Assembly (NCBI RefSeq): GCF_000020485.1
Contig: NC_011899.1
Coordinates: 2,488,501-2,552,500 of the forward strand
Length of the DNA: 64,000 nt
Source of the DNA: Halothermothrix orenii H 168
Lineage (GTDB): Bacteria > Bacillota > Halanaerobiia > Halanaerobiales > Halothermotrichaceae
Direction of reading: 5' to 3'
This document shows positions 27,488 through 37,357 of the stretch, in pieces. Under the pieces are notes generated by a model that made no database searches, had not been told where the DNA came from, and was given only the letters and a program-made list of their open reading frames with translations. The position numbers and the translations under genes were made by a program. How positions within the stretch are numbered: position 1 is the stretch's first letter; the number at the start of each line of letters is the position of its first letter.

Positions 27488-28267
27488 ATGCCTCATAATC
27501 TATTTAAAGAACTCAAGAACTGGTTTGATGAGTATGTATCAGGTTTTCAATATCCAGACCGGGAAGATCAAAAACAGATCGATTTAAAATACCATCATAG
27601 TTACCGGGTTTTAAATGAGATAAGAGACTTAAGTAAGTCTTTAAACCTCCCCAGAAGGCAAGTAACCATGGCAAAAATAATCGGACTTTTCCATGATATC
27701 GGCCGGTTTGAACAATATGATCGTTATCAAACCTTTTCTGATGCCCGGTCCCTGGACCATGCCGAACTGGGGGTTGAAATCATGGTTGATAATAACCTTT
27801 TATCGGGGCTGGATGAAGTTGATAAAGATAGAATTTACAGGGCCATCAAATACCATAATAAAATAGAAATCCCTGAAGCCTCCTTTAGAGAGGACAAAAC
27901 CGGGTTAACATATGCCAGACTTATCAGGGATGCCGATAAACTTGACATCTGGAATATCTTTGCCAGACATTATTCCAGTAATGACGATAATAATAAACTT
28001 ACCCATTCCCTCTCCCCTGATGGAGGTATTACCCCTGAGGTCTATGAAAGGATGAAAAAGGGTGAGGTTATAAAATACCGGACCCTTAAGACCAGGGATG
28101 ATATGAAACTTATGCAGATGGGCTGGGTTTATGACCTCAACTTCAGAGCCAGCCTTGCCAGAGTAAAAAAACGGGGCTATATAGACCAGATCTACCGGTC
28201 CATGTCCTCGTCACCAGAAGCAGATGACATCTATCAGCAAATAATTGATTATTTGAATCATATATAA
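27488..28267 (+). CDS. HD-domain phosphohydrolase
   Basis: A 259-residue protein of the metal-dependent HD superfamily. H in YHHSYRVLNEI, the HD pair in IGLFHDIGRFEQYDRYQTF, the YHNKIEIPE segment and D in LIRDADKLDIW are the expected metal ligands. These proteins hydrolyse nucleotides or other phosphoesters; the substrate here cannot be told. ATG 27488 follows AAGGATG at usual spacing; a GTG 27 bases upstream is less likely. It is monocistronic between lacI-type and cotJ genes. Confidence 0.85.
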   Translation: MPHNLFKELKNWFDEYVSGFQYPDREDQKQIDLKYHHSYRVLNEIRDLSKSLNLPRRQVTMAKIIGLFHDIGRFEQYDRYQTFSDARSLDHAELGVEIMVDNNLLSGLDEVDKDRIYRAIKYHNKIEIPEASFREDKTGLTYARLIRDADKLDIWNIFARHYSSNDDNNKLTHSLSPDGGITPEVYERMKKGEVIKYRTLKTRDDMKLMQMGWVYDLNFRASLARVKKRGYIDQIYRSMSSSPEADDIYQQIIDYLNHI

Positions 28268-28493
28268 CTACCTCCTCTCCTTTATCTTCTGCAAAAGGGA
28301 TGAAGCTGCTTTCTCAAATTGAATCAGGGCAAAGGGAATAATCTGCACCCTGCCTCACTCTTCAGGTAATGTCCAGAATCTTAACTTCCCCGCCCTTACT
28401 TCCCTGAAAAAGTTGTTTAACATTTTTAAGAAACAGTTAATATATTATTAATATATATCATAAGCCATAACTTTAATAAGAGGAGGCATCATT

Positions 28494-28679
28494 ATGGCAG
28501 AAAAAAAAGAAATGCAGCGGTATCCCGACCGTTACCCGGGAAGAGATAGAATGAGGCTATCCCGGGCTTATATACCTTTTCAAAGGTATACCAGTAGATT
28601 CTCCCTTGAGGAAGCCCTGCAGAAGGGAACCCTCTTTCCTGAACTATATATGCCCTATCGTCCCGGGAGAACCTATTAA
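28494..28679 (+). CDS. cotJA: Spore coat-associated protein CotJA
   Basis: A 61-residue protein with the CotJA signature AYIPFQRYTSRFSLEEALQK then GTLFPELYMPY. It belongs to the mother-cell spore coat operon cotJABC, expressed under sigma-E in Bacillus. GAGGAGG precedes ATG 28494. Only a weak match to a sigma-E promoter (ATATT near 28443 and CATAAGCC near 28460) is visible in the 226-base upstream gap, which otherwise shows no gene. Confidence 0.9.
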   Translation: MAEKKEMQRYPDRYPGRDRMRLSRAYIPFQRYTSRFSLEEALQKGTLFPELYMPYRPGRTY

Positions 28680-28696
28680 AACTGGAGGTGAATTAA

Positions 28697-28969
28697 TTGG
28701 ACAGAAAAGAAAGTACAAGATCAATCAACCTTGAATTATTAATGGAAATTATGGAATACCAATTCGGGGTTGTAGAAACTACCCTTTATCTAAATACCCA
28801 TCCTCGTGATGAGCGAGTTCTGGATCTTCATAATGAATTTGCCCGTGGCCTGCAGGACCTTGAAAGACAGTATCAGGAAGAATATGGGCCACTTTACGCA
28901 GCCTACCCCATGGCTGATTACCCCTGGGCCTATATCGATGAACCCTGGCCCTGGCAGATTAATTATTAA
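28697..28969 (+). CDS. cotJB: Spore coat protein CotJB
   Basis: A 90-residue CotJB homologue: the helical segment LLMEIMEYQFGVVETTLYLN, then THPRDERVLDLHNEF and a C-terminal YPWAYIDEPWPWQINY. The start is TTG 28697, eight bases after GGAGGTG. It lies 17 bases after cotJA and 21 before cotJC, in the normal operon order. It is needed with CotJA/CotJC for coat assembly in Bacillus; the precise function is unknown. Confidence 0.9.
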   Translation: MDRKESTRSINLELLMEIMEYQFGVVETTLYLNTHPRDERVLDLHNEFARGLQDLERQYQEEYGPLYAAYPMADYPWAYIDEPWPWQINY

Positions 28970-28990
28970 TTGAAAGGAGGAATTTAATAT

Positions 28991-29572
28991 ATGTGGACTT
29001 ATAAAAAAATACTCCAATACCCGGCCAATATCCGGAGAAAGGACCCCGAATTCGCCAGTCTGGTTATAACCCAGTTCGGTGGACCCGATGGAGAATTATC
29101 TGCCGGTGTAAGATATCTCTCCCAGATGTATACCATGCCTTTCCCGGAAGGGAAAGCTATTTTAAACAGTATTGGAACTGAAGAACTGGCCCACTGGGAG
29201 ATAATCGGAACCCTGGTTTACAAACTCGTTAAGGATGTTCCCCCTCAGGTCCTGCGGGAAGCAGGTTTTGGTGCCCACTATGCCCAGCACGGTCGGGCCA
29301 ACTATCCCAGTGATGCAGCTGGTGTCCCCTGGACTGCTGCCTTTATACAGTCTCATGAAGATCCGGTAGCCAGCCTCCATGAAGACCTGGCTGCTGAAGA
29401 AAAAGCCCGGGCTACCTATGAATATCTTATTGACATGACCAATGATCCTGCTATTATAGATACCCTGTCATTTTTGAGAATGAGAGAGGTAGTCCATTTC
29501 CAGAGGTTCGGGGAAGCTCTGGATCTTTTATATGACTATATGGAAGACCACCACGACGAATACGAATTTTGA
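28991..29572 (+). CDS. cotJC: CotJC, manganese-catalase-like spore coat protein
   Basis: A 193-residue ferritin-like di-metal protein of the Mn-catalase family. Metal ligands are expected in NSIGTEELAHWEIIG, EDLAAEEKARATYEYLI and RMREVVHFQRFGEAL. A large C-terminal domain of free-living Mn catalases is absent, as in CotJC. It may detoxify peroxide at the spore surface. AAAGGAGG precedes ATG 28991. A terminator hairpin follows at 29692. Confidence 0.93.
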   Translation: MWTYKKILQYPANIRRKDPEFASLVITQFGGPDGELSAGVRYLSQMYTMPFPEGKAILNSIGTEELAHWEIIGTLVYKLVKDVPPQVLREAGFGAHYAQHGRANYPSDAAGVPWTAAFIQSHEDPVASLHEDLAAEEKARATYEYLIDMTNDPAIIDTLSFLRMREVVHFQRFGEALDLLYDYMEDHHDEYEF

Positions 29573-29691
29573 ATAAATTATAAAATTTTTTAAAGGGTTA
29601 ATGTGTTTACTCTGGACTAATTCCTTAATAAATAATTTACTTTTACAGAATGACCGGTTATATTTTATTAAAAAAAATGTTTTACTCACCT

Positions 29692-29725
29692 GGACTGCAG
29701 TCTTAACTTGCAGTCCTTTTGTTTT
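29692..29725 (+). terminator. Rho-independent terminator after cotJC
   Basis: GGACTGCA and TGCAGTCC form an 8-bp stem with a 9-base loop, followed by TTTTGTTTT. It lies about 120 bases after the cotJC stop. Confidence 0.75.
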
Positions 29726-29754
29726 GGCTTAACTTCCCTGTTATAGTTACATTT

Positions 29755-29905
29755 CTTTATCTCCCATTTGACCATATTACTTTATCTCCCATTTGACTAT
29801 ATTACTTTATCTCTCATTTGACCATATTACTATCTCCCATTTGACTATATTACTTTATTTCCCGTTAAACTGTGTTAGTTCTCTTCCTCTCCCATTTAAC
29901 CGTGT
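29755..29905. repeat. Tandem 25-bp direct repeats
   Basis: Five clear units start at 29755, 29780, 29805, 29830 and 29853. The pattern is CTTTATCTCCCATTTGAC then CATATTA or TATATTA; the fourth unit lacks two bases and the fifth has diverged. A sixth degenerate copy merges into a CTCTTCCT-rich tract to about 29945. No coding potential; the 576-base gap 29573-30148 also holds the cotJ terminator and cysK promoter. Confidence 0.85.
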
Positions 29906-30046
29906 TACTTCTCTTCCTCTTCTCTTCCTCTCCTTCTTCCTTTCCCATTTAAAACATATAACAGGCCCTTCCTCTTCAAAGAAAACCCTTTTTAAATAAT
30001 TTTTCTCAAATTCAAATAATTTATATGTTAAATCAACTTTTTCCTC

Positions 30047-30075
30047 TTGACAAAGTGCTCCTTACATATTATCAT
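30047..30075 (+). promoter_or_regulatory. Sigma-A promoter for cysK
   Basis: Perfect TTGACA (30047-30052), a 17-base spacer and TATCAT (30070-30075) give a leader of about 67 bases before cysK. No T-box or S-box features were seen in it. Confidence 0.7.
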
Positions 30076-30148
30076 TATATTAACCCTGAAAACATATCAA
30101 TTTACTTGGTTTTATATTATTAAAATAAAAAAGGAGTTGATAGCTGAC

Positions 30149-31066
30149 ATGGCTATTTACAAAAATGTCTCGGAGTTAATAGGTAAAACACCTATCGTAA
30201 AACTTAACAGATTAAACCCTGAAAATTCACCTGAAATTCTGGTCAAACTGGAAATGTTCAATCCCGGAAGCAGTATTAAAGACAGAATCTGCTATAACAT
30301 GATCAGGGATGCTGAAGAAAAAGGTAAATTAAAACCTGGAGGCACCATTGTAGAACCGACCAGTGGTAACACCGGAATCGGCCTCTCCCTTATCGGGGCA
30401 GCCAGGGGTTATAATGTTATCCTGACAATGCCTGAGACCATGAGTATTGAAAGGCGAAAGCTTTTAAAGGCCTTTGGGGCTCAGGTAGTCTTAACCCCCG
30501 GGGATAAAGGAATGCAGGGGGCAATCGACAGGGCCCGGGAACTTGTCAAAAATAACGATAACTACTTTATGCCCCAGCAGTTCCAGAACCCGGCCAACCC
30601 GGAAATCCATCGTAAAACCACAGCAAAAGAAATCCTCGAAGATACTGATGGTAAGATAGACTATTTTGTAGCCGGGGTCGGTACCGGCGGTACCCTGACC
30701 GGAACCGGAGAGGTTTTAAAAGAACACAATCCCAACATTAAAGTAGTGGCGGTGGAACCTGAAGATTCCCCGGTTCTCTCAGGAGGTGAGCCCGGCCCCC
30801 ATCAAATACAGGGTATTGGAGCCGGTTTTATCCCCGATGTTCTGGATACAGATTTAATTGACAGGGTTATTAAAGTCGGTAATGAAGAGGCTATGGAGAC
30901 AGCCAGAAATCTGGCCAGACAGGAGGGCCTCCTGGTCGGTATATCTTCCGGGGCAGCCGTTAAAGCTGCTCTAAAACTGGCCAAAGGAGTAGACCCTGAT
31001 AAAACTATCCTGGTTATCGCCCCCGATACCGGAGAAAGATATTTAAGTACTGATCTATTCAAATAA
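30149..31066 (+). CDS. cysK: Cysteine synthase (O-acetylserine sulfhydrylase)
   Basis: A 305-residue PLP enzyme combining O-acetylserine with sulfide. It starts [19 protein letters not shown]. The PLP lysine is in [10 protein letters not shown]. The phosphate-binding and substrate loops are [12 protein letters not shown] and [18 protein letters not shown] 30149 fits the family N-terminus with AAGGAG 12 bases upstream; the frame extends further upstream only as unconserved sequence. It is convergent with cysE, which makes its substrate. Confidence 0.95.
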   Translation: MAIYKNVSELIGKTPIVKLNRLNPENSPEILVKLEMFNPGSSIKDRICYNMIRDAEEKGKLKPGGTIVEPTSGNTGIGLSLIGAARGYNVILTMPETMSIERRKLLKAFGAQVVLTPGDKGMQGAIDRARELVKNNDNYFMPQQFQNPANPEIHRKTTAKEILEDTDGKIDYFVAGVGTGGTLTGTGEVLKEHNPNIKVVAVEPEDSPVLSGGEPGPHQIQGIGAGFIPDVLDTDLIDRVIKVGNEEAMETARNLARQEGLLVGISSGAAVKAALKLAKGVDPDKTILVIAPDTGERYLSTDLFK

Positions 31067-31181
31067 GTTTCGTAAATATAGCCATTATAAATTCCCCATA
31101 TTTATATATAAATATTAAGGTTGTTAATTCCTCCTTTAGTTTTCTTCTATAGGGTATTATTTCTTCTTTAGTTTCCCGTAA

Positions 31182-31219
31182 AGCAAAGCCCTGCACCAAA
31201 ATATGTGCAGGGCTTTGCT
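31182..31219. terminator. Bidirectional terminator between cysK and cysE
   Basis: AGCAAAGCCCTGCAC and GTGCAGGGCTTTGCT form a perfect 15-bp stem with an 8-base loop; CTTTAT follows on the plus strand. It lies between the convergent genes. A two-copy AACACCAAAAGCT-type direct repeat (about 31243-31295) lies beside it. Confidence 0.75.
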
Positions 31220-31301
31220 CTTTATAGAATTTAACCTTCGGTATTACCCCAAAAGCTATATTTAACAAGATTACACCAAAAGCTGTATTTAACAGCTATA
31301 T

Positions 31302-32030
31302 TTAACCGGCAGCATGTTCTGTCCTTACCTTCTTGATTTTCTCTTTAATTCTCTCCTCTTCAGCTAATTCTTCCTCCTCTGGCTCAGTCGCTGAAGTTAT
31401 TTCCTTAAGTTCTTCTTCAAGGTCTGTTATCCGCCTTATCAGGGCTTCAATGGTCTCACCAATAGGATCAGGGAGTTGGCGGTGGTTTAGATCCAGTTCA
31501 GTATGAATCCGGACACCCTCCCGGGCCACTACCCGCCCGGGTACACCGACCACTGTGGAGTTGGGTTTTACATTGTCTATTACCACTGAACCGGCTCCAA
31601 TCCTGGAATTATCACCTATGGTTATGGAACCCAGTACCTTGGCTCCGGCTCCGATCATAACATTATTACCGATAGTGGGATGGCGTTTACCCTTCTCCTT
31701 ACCTGTCCCCCCCAGGGTTACCCCCTGGTAGATGGTAACATAGTCCCCAATCTCAGTGGTCTCGCCAATAACGACACCCATTCCGTGGTCAATAAAAAAA
31801 CCTTTACCGATACGGGCCCCGGGGTGAATCTCTATCCCCGTCAAAAACCGGGCCACCTGGGATATAAACCTGGCCATGGTCTTAAGGCCATGGTTATAAA
31901 ACCAGTGAGAAATTCTATGGAACATTATGGCGTGAAGCCCCGAATAACAAAATAAAACCTCTAAAAGATTGTTGGCAGCCGGGTCTCTGTCAAATACAGC
32001 CCTCACATCTTCTTTAAGGGTTTTAAACAT
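31302..32030 (-). CDS. cysE: Serine O-acetyltransferase
   Basis: A 242-residue hexapeptide-repeat acyltransferase making O-acetylserine from serine and acetyl-CoA. It has the left-handed beta-helix repeats from [20 protein letters not shown] onwards, [20 protein letters not shown] with the catalytic His/Asp region, and [13 protein letters not shown]. The C-terminal 40 residues are a charged Glu/Lys-rich helix ([10 protein letters not shown] onward) beyond the catalytic core. AAGGGGG precedes ATG 32030. Feeds cysK, convergent on the other strand. Confidence 0.94.
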   Translation of the reverse strand: MFKTLKEDVRAVFDRDPAANNLLEVLFCYSGLHAIMFHRISHWFYNHGLKTMARFISQVARFLTGIEIHPGARIGKGFFIDHGMGVVIGETTEIGDYVTIYQGVTLGGTGKEKGKRHPTIGNNVMIGAGAKVLGSITIGDNSRIGAGSVVIDNVKPNSTVVGVPGRVVAREGVRIHTELDLNHRQLPDPIGETIEALIRRITDLEEELKEITSATEPEEEELAEEERIKEKIKKVRTEHAAG

Positions 32031-32113
32031 ATGGGTAAACCCCCTTTCCTTATATATACTTATATAACCTTATATAATCCTTAGCAATTTACTCAACTTT
32101 GTTTTGTATATAC

Positions 32114-32141
32114 ATTATACCATTTATTTGCTATAATGCAA
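32114..32141 (-). promoter_or_regulatory. Sigma-A promoter for cysE
   Basis: On the minus strand TTGCAT (32141-32136), a 16-base spacer and TATAAT (32119-32114) lie about 85 bases upstream of the cysE start. The 32031-32418 gap also contains the pur terminator and a 22-base duplicated ATATACTTATA-type repeat (about 32236-32280). Confidence 0.65.
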
Positions 32142-32190
32142 GGTTTTTAGCAAACTTTCTTGACTGTTATTTTAATTTTTTCAGTATATA

Positions 32191-32232
32191 AAAAAGGACC
32201 CACCCAGGATAGCTCCTTAAGCGAGTCCTTTT
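32191..32232 (-). terminator. Terminator downstream of the purine operon
   Basis: In the minus-strand RNA AAAAGGACTC pairs with GGGTCCTTTT (one G-U), followed by a U-run. It is about 190 bases after the purE stop and upstream of the cysE promoter. An inner AGGA/TCCT pair may extend it. Confidence 0.65.
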
Positions 32233-32418
32233 AAATATACTTATATCTATCTACTAAATATACTTATATTTATCTACTATAATTAGTTTTTTATTTAATT
32301 AAGTGTAAACAGTTGTTATCAATATATGAAGTGTGATCATCAAGAACACCGTTTAAGCCCTCAGTTTTTCGTTACCTATTTCCCGCGATTCTTGCCGGGG
32401 CTTTATGGTAAGTCATAC

Positions 32419-32922
32419 TTAAGACATTTTGTTTTTCAGGTTTTTATCTTTATTGATCGTTTCTTTTTTTAACCTCTTTTTAAACTCAATCATCTTATCC
32501 ATTTTATCTCTGTCACCGGTAGCCATAATCTGCAGAGCCAGGATAGCGGCATTTTTGGCTCCGTTCAAGGCCACCGTAGCTACCGGAACCCCGGATGGCA
32601 TCTGGACCATGGAGTAGAGAGAATCAGCCCCTCCCAGGGTCGAAGTCCGGACCGGCACTCCAATAACAGGTAAAGGGGTAAAGCTGGCCAGGACACCAGC
32701 CAGGTGAGCGGCCTTACCGGCCCCGGCAATGATTACCTTTAACCCCCTGTCCAGAGCCGAGGTAGCATACTCCTTAGCTATATCAGGGGTGCGGTGGGCC
32801 GAGATAACCCTCATTTCATATCCGATTCCCATCTCATCAAGGAATTTTGCCGCATCTTCCATAACCGGCAAATCAGAATCACTGCCCATCACTATTCCCA
32901 CTTCTACTTTTTTATCAGGCAT
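32419..32922 (-). CDS. purE: N5-carboxyaminoimidazole ribonucleotide mutase
   Basis: A 167-residue class I PurE, interconverting N5-CAIR and CAIR in purine synthesis. Motifs: VGIVMGSDSDLPVMEDA, RVISAHRTPDIAKEYA with the catalytic His, and IAGAGKAAHLAGVLAS. ATG 32922 follows AAGGGAG at good spacing and matches the family start. Last gene of purB-purA-purD-purE; the purK partner is not adjacent. Confidence 0.94.
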   Translation of the reverse strand: MPDKKVEVGIVMGSDSDLPVMEDAAKFLDEMGIGYEMRVISAHRTPDIAKEYATSALDRGLKVIIAGAGKAAHLAGVLASFTPLPVIGVPVRTSTLGGADSLYSMVQMPSGVPVATVALNGAKNAAILALQIMATGDRDKMDKMIEFKKRLKKETINKDKNLKNKMS

Positions 32923-33040
32923 TATTACATTCTCCCTTCTCTTCAAAAATATACTTTTTTGAACTCACTTTTTGTACTCACTTATAGATTTGTGGGTTCC
33001 TTATAATTAGTTTTAGTCATCCACCAGGAGTTATATATGC

Positions 33041-34317
33041 TTAATAATCATCAACAATAGCCTTGTAGCCAATATCGGTCCGGTAATGCATATCCTCAAA
33101 ATATATATCCTCTACAGCCTGATATACCTGATTTATAGCATCTATTAATCCATTACCAAGCACGGTTATTCCCATAACCCGGCCACCATCGGTTACAAAA
33201 TGGCCGTCTTCCATTTTAGTCCCGGCATGAAAGATAAGGAAATTATCATACTGGGCCAGCTGTTCCAGTCCTTTGATACGGTATCCGGTATCATAATCAA
33301 AGGGATAACCCCCTGATGCCAGAACCACACACACGGCTGCCCTGTCATCCCAGTCAAGCCTTTTACCTTCAAGTTTTTCATCAATAACAGCATCAATTAA
33401 ATCAACAAGATCTGTTTTAAGCCTGGGTATTATAACCTGGGTCTCGGGGTCGCCAAAGCGGGCATTAAACTCCAGCACTTTGGGGCCTGAATCTGTCAAA
33501 ATCAATCCGGCATAGAGAATTCCCTTATATTTTATACCCTCTTTATTCAGGGCCCTGACGGTCGGTTCCAGGATGTTTTCATATACCTCGTGCTGGAGGT
33601 CAGACCCGACAAAGGGAACCGGGGAATACGCCCCCATCCCCCCGGTATTGGGGCCCTCATCACCGTCAAAAACCGGTTTATGGTCCTGGGCCGGTACCAT
33701 GGGTATTATGGTCTTACCGTCAGTCAGGGCCAGTACCGAGACTTCCTCACCTTCCAGAAAATCTTCAACCACTATCCTCTGACCAGCATCACCGAAAATC
33801 CTTTTTTCCATGATTTTCTCCACAGCCTGACAGGCCTTTTCTTTGTCAGTGGCAATAAAAACACCTTTCCCGGCAGCCAGCCCTTCAGCCTTAATTACCA
33901 GGGGATATTCGGCCTGTTTTAAATAGGCCAGGGCCTCCTCAAAGGTAGTAAATACCTCAAATTCAGCAGTAGGGATATTGTATTTCTTTAAAATACTTTT
34001 AGCAAAGACCTTACTCCCCTCAATCCGGGCTGCCTTTTTATCAGGCCCAAAAATACGGAGGCCCCGGGACTCAAACTCATCGACAATTCCGTTAACCAGG
34101 GGTTCTTCAGGACCGACTACCGTAAGATCAATACCGTTTTCTTCAGCCCAGTCAGCCAGTCCCTTAATATCATTACTTTTAATGTTGACAATCTCAGCCA
34201 GCTCGGCCATGCCGTCATTACCGGGGGCCACAAATATCCGCTCAACACGTTCACTCTGGTATAACTTCCAGACCAGGGCATGCTCCCTACCCCCACTTCC
34301 TACAACTAAAATTTTCA

Positions 34318-34318
<1 letters not shown>
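33041..34318 (-). CDS. purD: Phosphoribosylamine-glycine ligase
   Basis: A 425-residue ATP-grasp enzyme forming GAR from phosphoribosylamine, glycine and ATP. It opens MKILVVGSGGREHALVWKL. It has the HDKR-like PLVIKAEGLAAGKGVF, GPNTGGMGAYSPVPF and VLEFNARFGDPETQ motifs. ATG 34318 overlaps the purA stop by one base (TAATG) with AGGAGG upstream, so translation is coupled. Confidence 0.95.
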
Positions 34319-35700
<1,382 letters not shown>

Positions 35701-35732
35701 TTAATTCCTGAAGGGCACTTGAAACACCGGCC

Positions 35733-37028
35733 CTATTCAAGTCCAAGTTTTTTGAAGATATGGTCAATCTCCTGAATAAATGAATAGTAATCAAAGATAT
35801 GGTCGATCTCTTCACCATTAAGATAGGTTGACACTTCCCGGTCTTTTTTAAGTAACTGTTGGTAGTCTTCACCGGTCTCCCATGCTTTCAGGGCATTACG
35901 CTGGGCCAGGCGATAAGCCTCCTCACGGGACAATCCCTTATCCACCAGCGCCAGCATTACTTTCTGGGAAAAAATTAGCCCATGGGTGGTATTCAGGTTT
36001 TCCTTCATCCGCTCATCATTAACAACAAGCTCCTCAAGGACCATCCTGAATTTATTCAACATATAATCAACCAGAATAGAACTGTCGGGTAAAATTATCC
36101 TTTCCACTGAAGAATGGGTTAAATCCCGCTCATGCCACAGGGTAATATCCTCCAACCCGGGGACCACATTACCCCTGACCACCCGGGCCAGGCCGCTAAT
36201 CCGTTCACATATAATTGGATTCTTTTTATGGGGCATGGCTGAAGAGCCTTTCTGCCCTTTCCGGAATCCCTCTTCCACCTCAAGAATATCGGTCCTCTGC
36301 AGGTTACGGATTTCGGTGGCGAATTTCTCCAGGGAAGCGGCAATTAACGCCAGGTTATTGAGGTAATCGGCATGGCGGTCCCGCTGCAGTATCTGGCTAC
36401 TAACCGGGGCCGGGTTTAAGCCCAGTTCCTCGCAGACATATTCCTCAACCCGGGGGTCAACATTGGCATAGGTGCCAACCGCTCCGGATATTTTCCCGAC
36501 ACTGACCATCTCTTTAACCCTTTCCATCCTTTCTATATGCCTTTCAATCTCGGCATACCAGATAGCCAGCTTTAACCCCCAGGTTACCGGCTCGGCGTGA
36601 ACCCCGTGAGTTCGCCCGATCATCACCGTATCTTTATGATTTAAAGCCTGGATTTTCAGAACATCTTTCAGGTTTTTAAGGTCTTTTAAAATCAACTGAC
36701 AGGAATCCTTAAGCTGCATTGCTAAAGCCGTATCCTTGACATCTGAAGAGGTTAATCCCATATGTATATACTTGGATTCCTCTCCCAGGGTTTCATTTAT
36801 ACCTTCCACAAAAGCCAGCATATCATGACGGGTTACCTTTTCTATTTCCTTAATCCTGTCAACATTTAACTCTACATTTTTCTTAATTTTCTTAACAGAT
36901 TCGCCCGGTATTCGCCCCAATCGGGACCAGGCCTGGCAGGCAGCAATTTCAATCTCCAGCCATTTATTATACTTACTCTCTTCACTCCAGACGTATTCCA
37001 TCTCAGGTAGACTGTAGCGTTTAAGCAA
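35733..37028 (-). CDS. purB: Adenylosuccinate lyase
   Basis: A 431-residue fumarase/aspartase-superfamily lyase acting on SAICAR and adenylosuccinate. It has the signature GSSAMPHKKNPIICERI with the flexible catalytic loop, IGRTHGVHAEPVTWG, and HMGLTSSDVKDTALAMQL. The start is TTG 37028, seven bases from AAGGAAG. First gene of the pur operon behind a consensus promoter, with a 200-base leader. Confidence 0.94.
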   Translation of the reverse strand: MLKRYSLPEMEYVWSEESKYNKWLEIEIAACQAWSRLGRIPGESVKKIKKNVELNVDRIKEIEKVTRHDMLAFVEGINETLGEESKYIHMGLTSSDVKDTALAMQLKDSCQLILKDLKNLKDVLKIQALNHKDTVMIGRTHGVHAEPVTWGLKLAIWYAEIERHIERMERVKEMVSVGKISGAVGTYANVDPRVEEYVCEELGLNPAPVSSQILQRDRHADYLNNLALIAASLEKFATEIRNLQRTDILEVEEGFRKGQKGSSAMPHKKNPIICERISGLARVVRGNVVPGLEDITLWHERDLTHSSVERIILPDSSILVDYMLNKFRMVLEELVVNDERMKENLNTTHGLIFSQKVMLALVDKGLSREEAYRLAQRNALKAWETGEDYQQLLKKDREVSTYLNGEEIDHIFDYYSFIQEIDHIFKKLGLE

Positions 37029-37234
37029 AGGGTATCTTCCTTTCTGGTTAAATTTAATCCTTTTTTAAGCCTTTTTCTTTATTAAAAGATGCTTTATAAT
37101 ATTAGGTGGTAAGTATGAAGTATTTAATTGTTACATTCAAGTTGTTACCCCCAGTTGTTACAATTTATATATTGTTTAATGTCTTGTAAATTATATTCTT
37201 TATTTAAGGTTATTCTTTTCTACGGTCCGTATTA

Positions 37235-37263
37235 ATATTAGCAAATATAACTAATAGTGTCAA
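37235..37263 (-). promoter_or_regulatory. Sigma-A promoter of the pur operon
   Basis: On the minus strand TTGACA (37263-37258), 17 bases and TAATAT (37240-37235). The leader to purB is about 200 bases; a purine riboswitch core was looked for there and not found. The 37029-37357 gap holds this promoter and the PurBox-like pair. Confidence 0.7.
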
Positions 37264-37270
37264 GAAATAA

Positions 37271-37305
37271 GCGAATGTTATTTGCTTAATTGGCTTAAAC
37301 GTTCG
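37271..37305. promoter_or_regulatory. Possible PurR operator (inverted CGAA pair)
   Basis: GCGAATGTTA (37271-37280) faces the reverse complement of CCGAACGTTT (37298-37307), with a 17-base gap, immediately upstream of the pur -35. Firmicute PurBoxes are CGAAC-type half-sites in opposite orientation with 16-17 bases between them. The first half-site is an imperfect match. Confidence 0.4.
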
Positions 37306-37357
37306 GCAGGATTTGTCCCCGCTGTCCTCGAATATTATCATAGAAAGAAGGGGTAAG

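Noticed and set aside
28430-28475. Sigma-E promoter for cotJA
   Set aside because: The ATATT/CATAAGCC match is weak and the region is generally AT-rich, so it is mentioned only as a possibility.
29755-29905. Repeat array as CRISPR
   Set aside because: Units are contiguous, without spacers, and no cas genes are present.
32100-32418. T-box or other riboswitch upstream of cysE
   Set aside because: The GGGTGGG segment is in the 3' arm of a terminator lying upstream of the cysE promoter; no stem I or T-box sequence could be found. AAGCCC/GGGCTT pairing near 32358-32407 fits no class I recognise.
37029-37230. Purine riboswitch in the purB leader
   Set aside because: The conserved loop and junction sequences of the guanine/adenine aptamer are absent.
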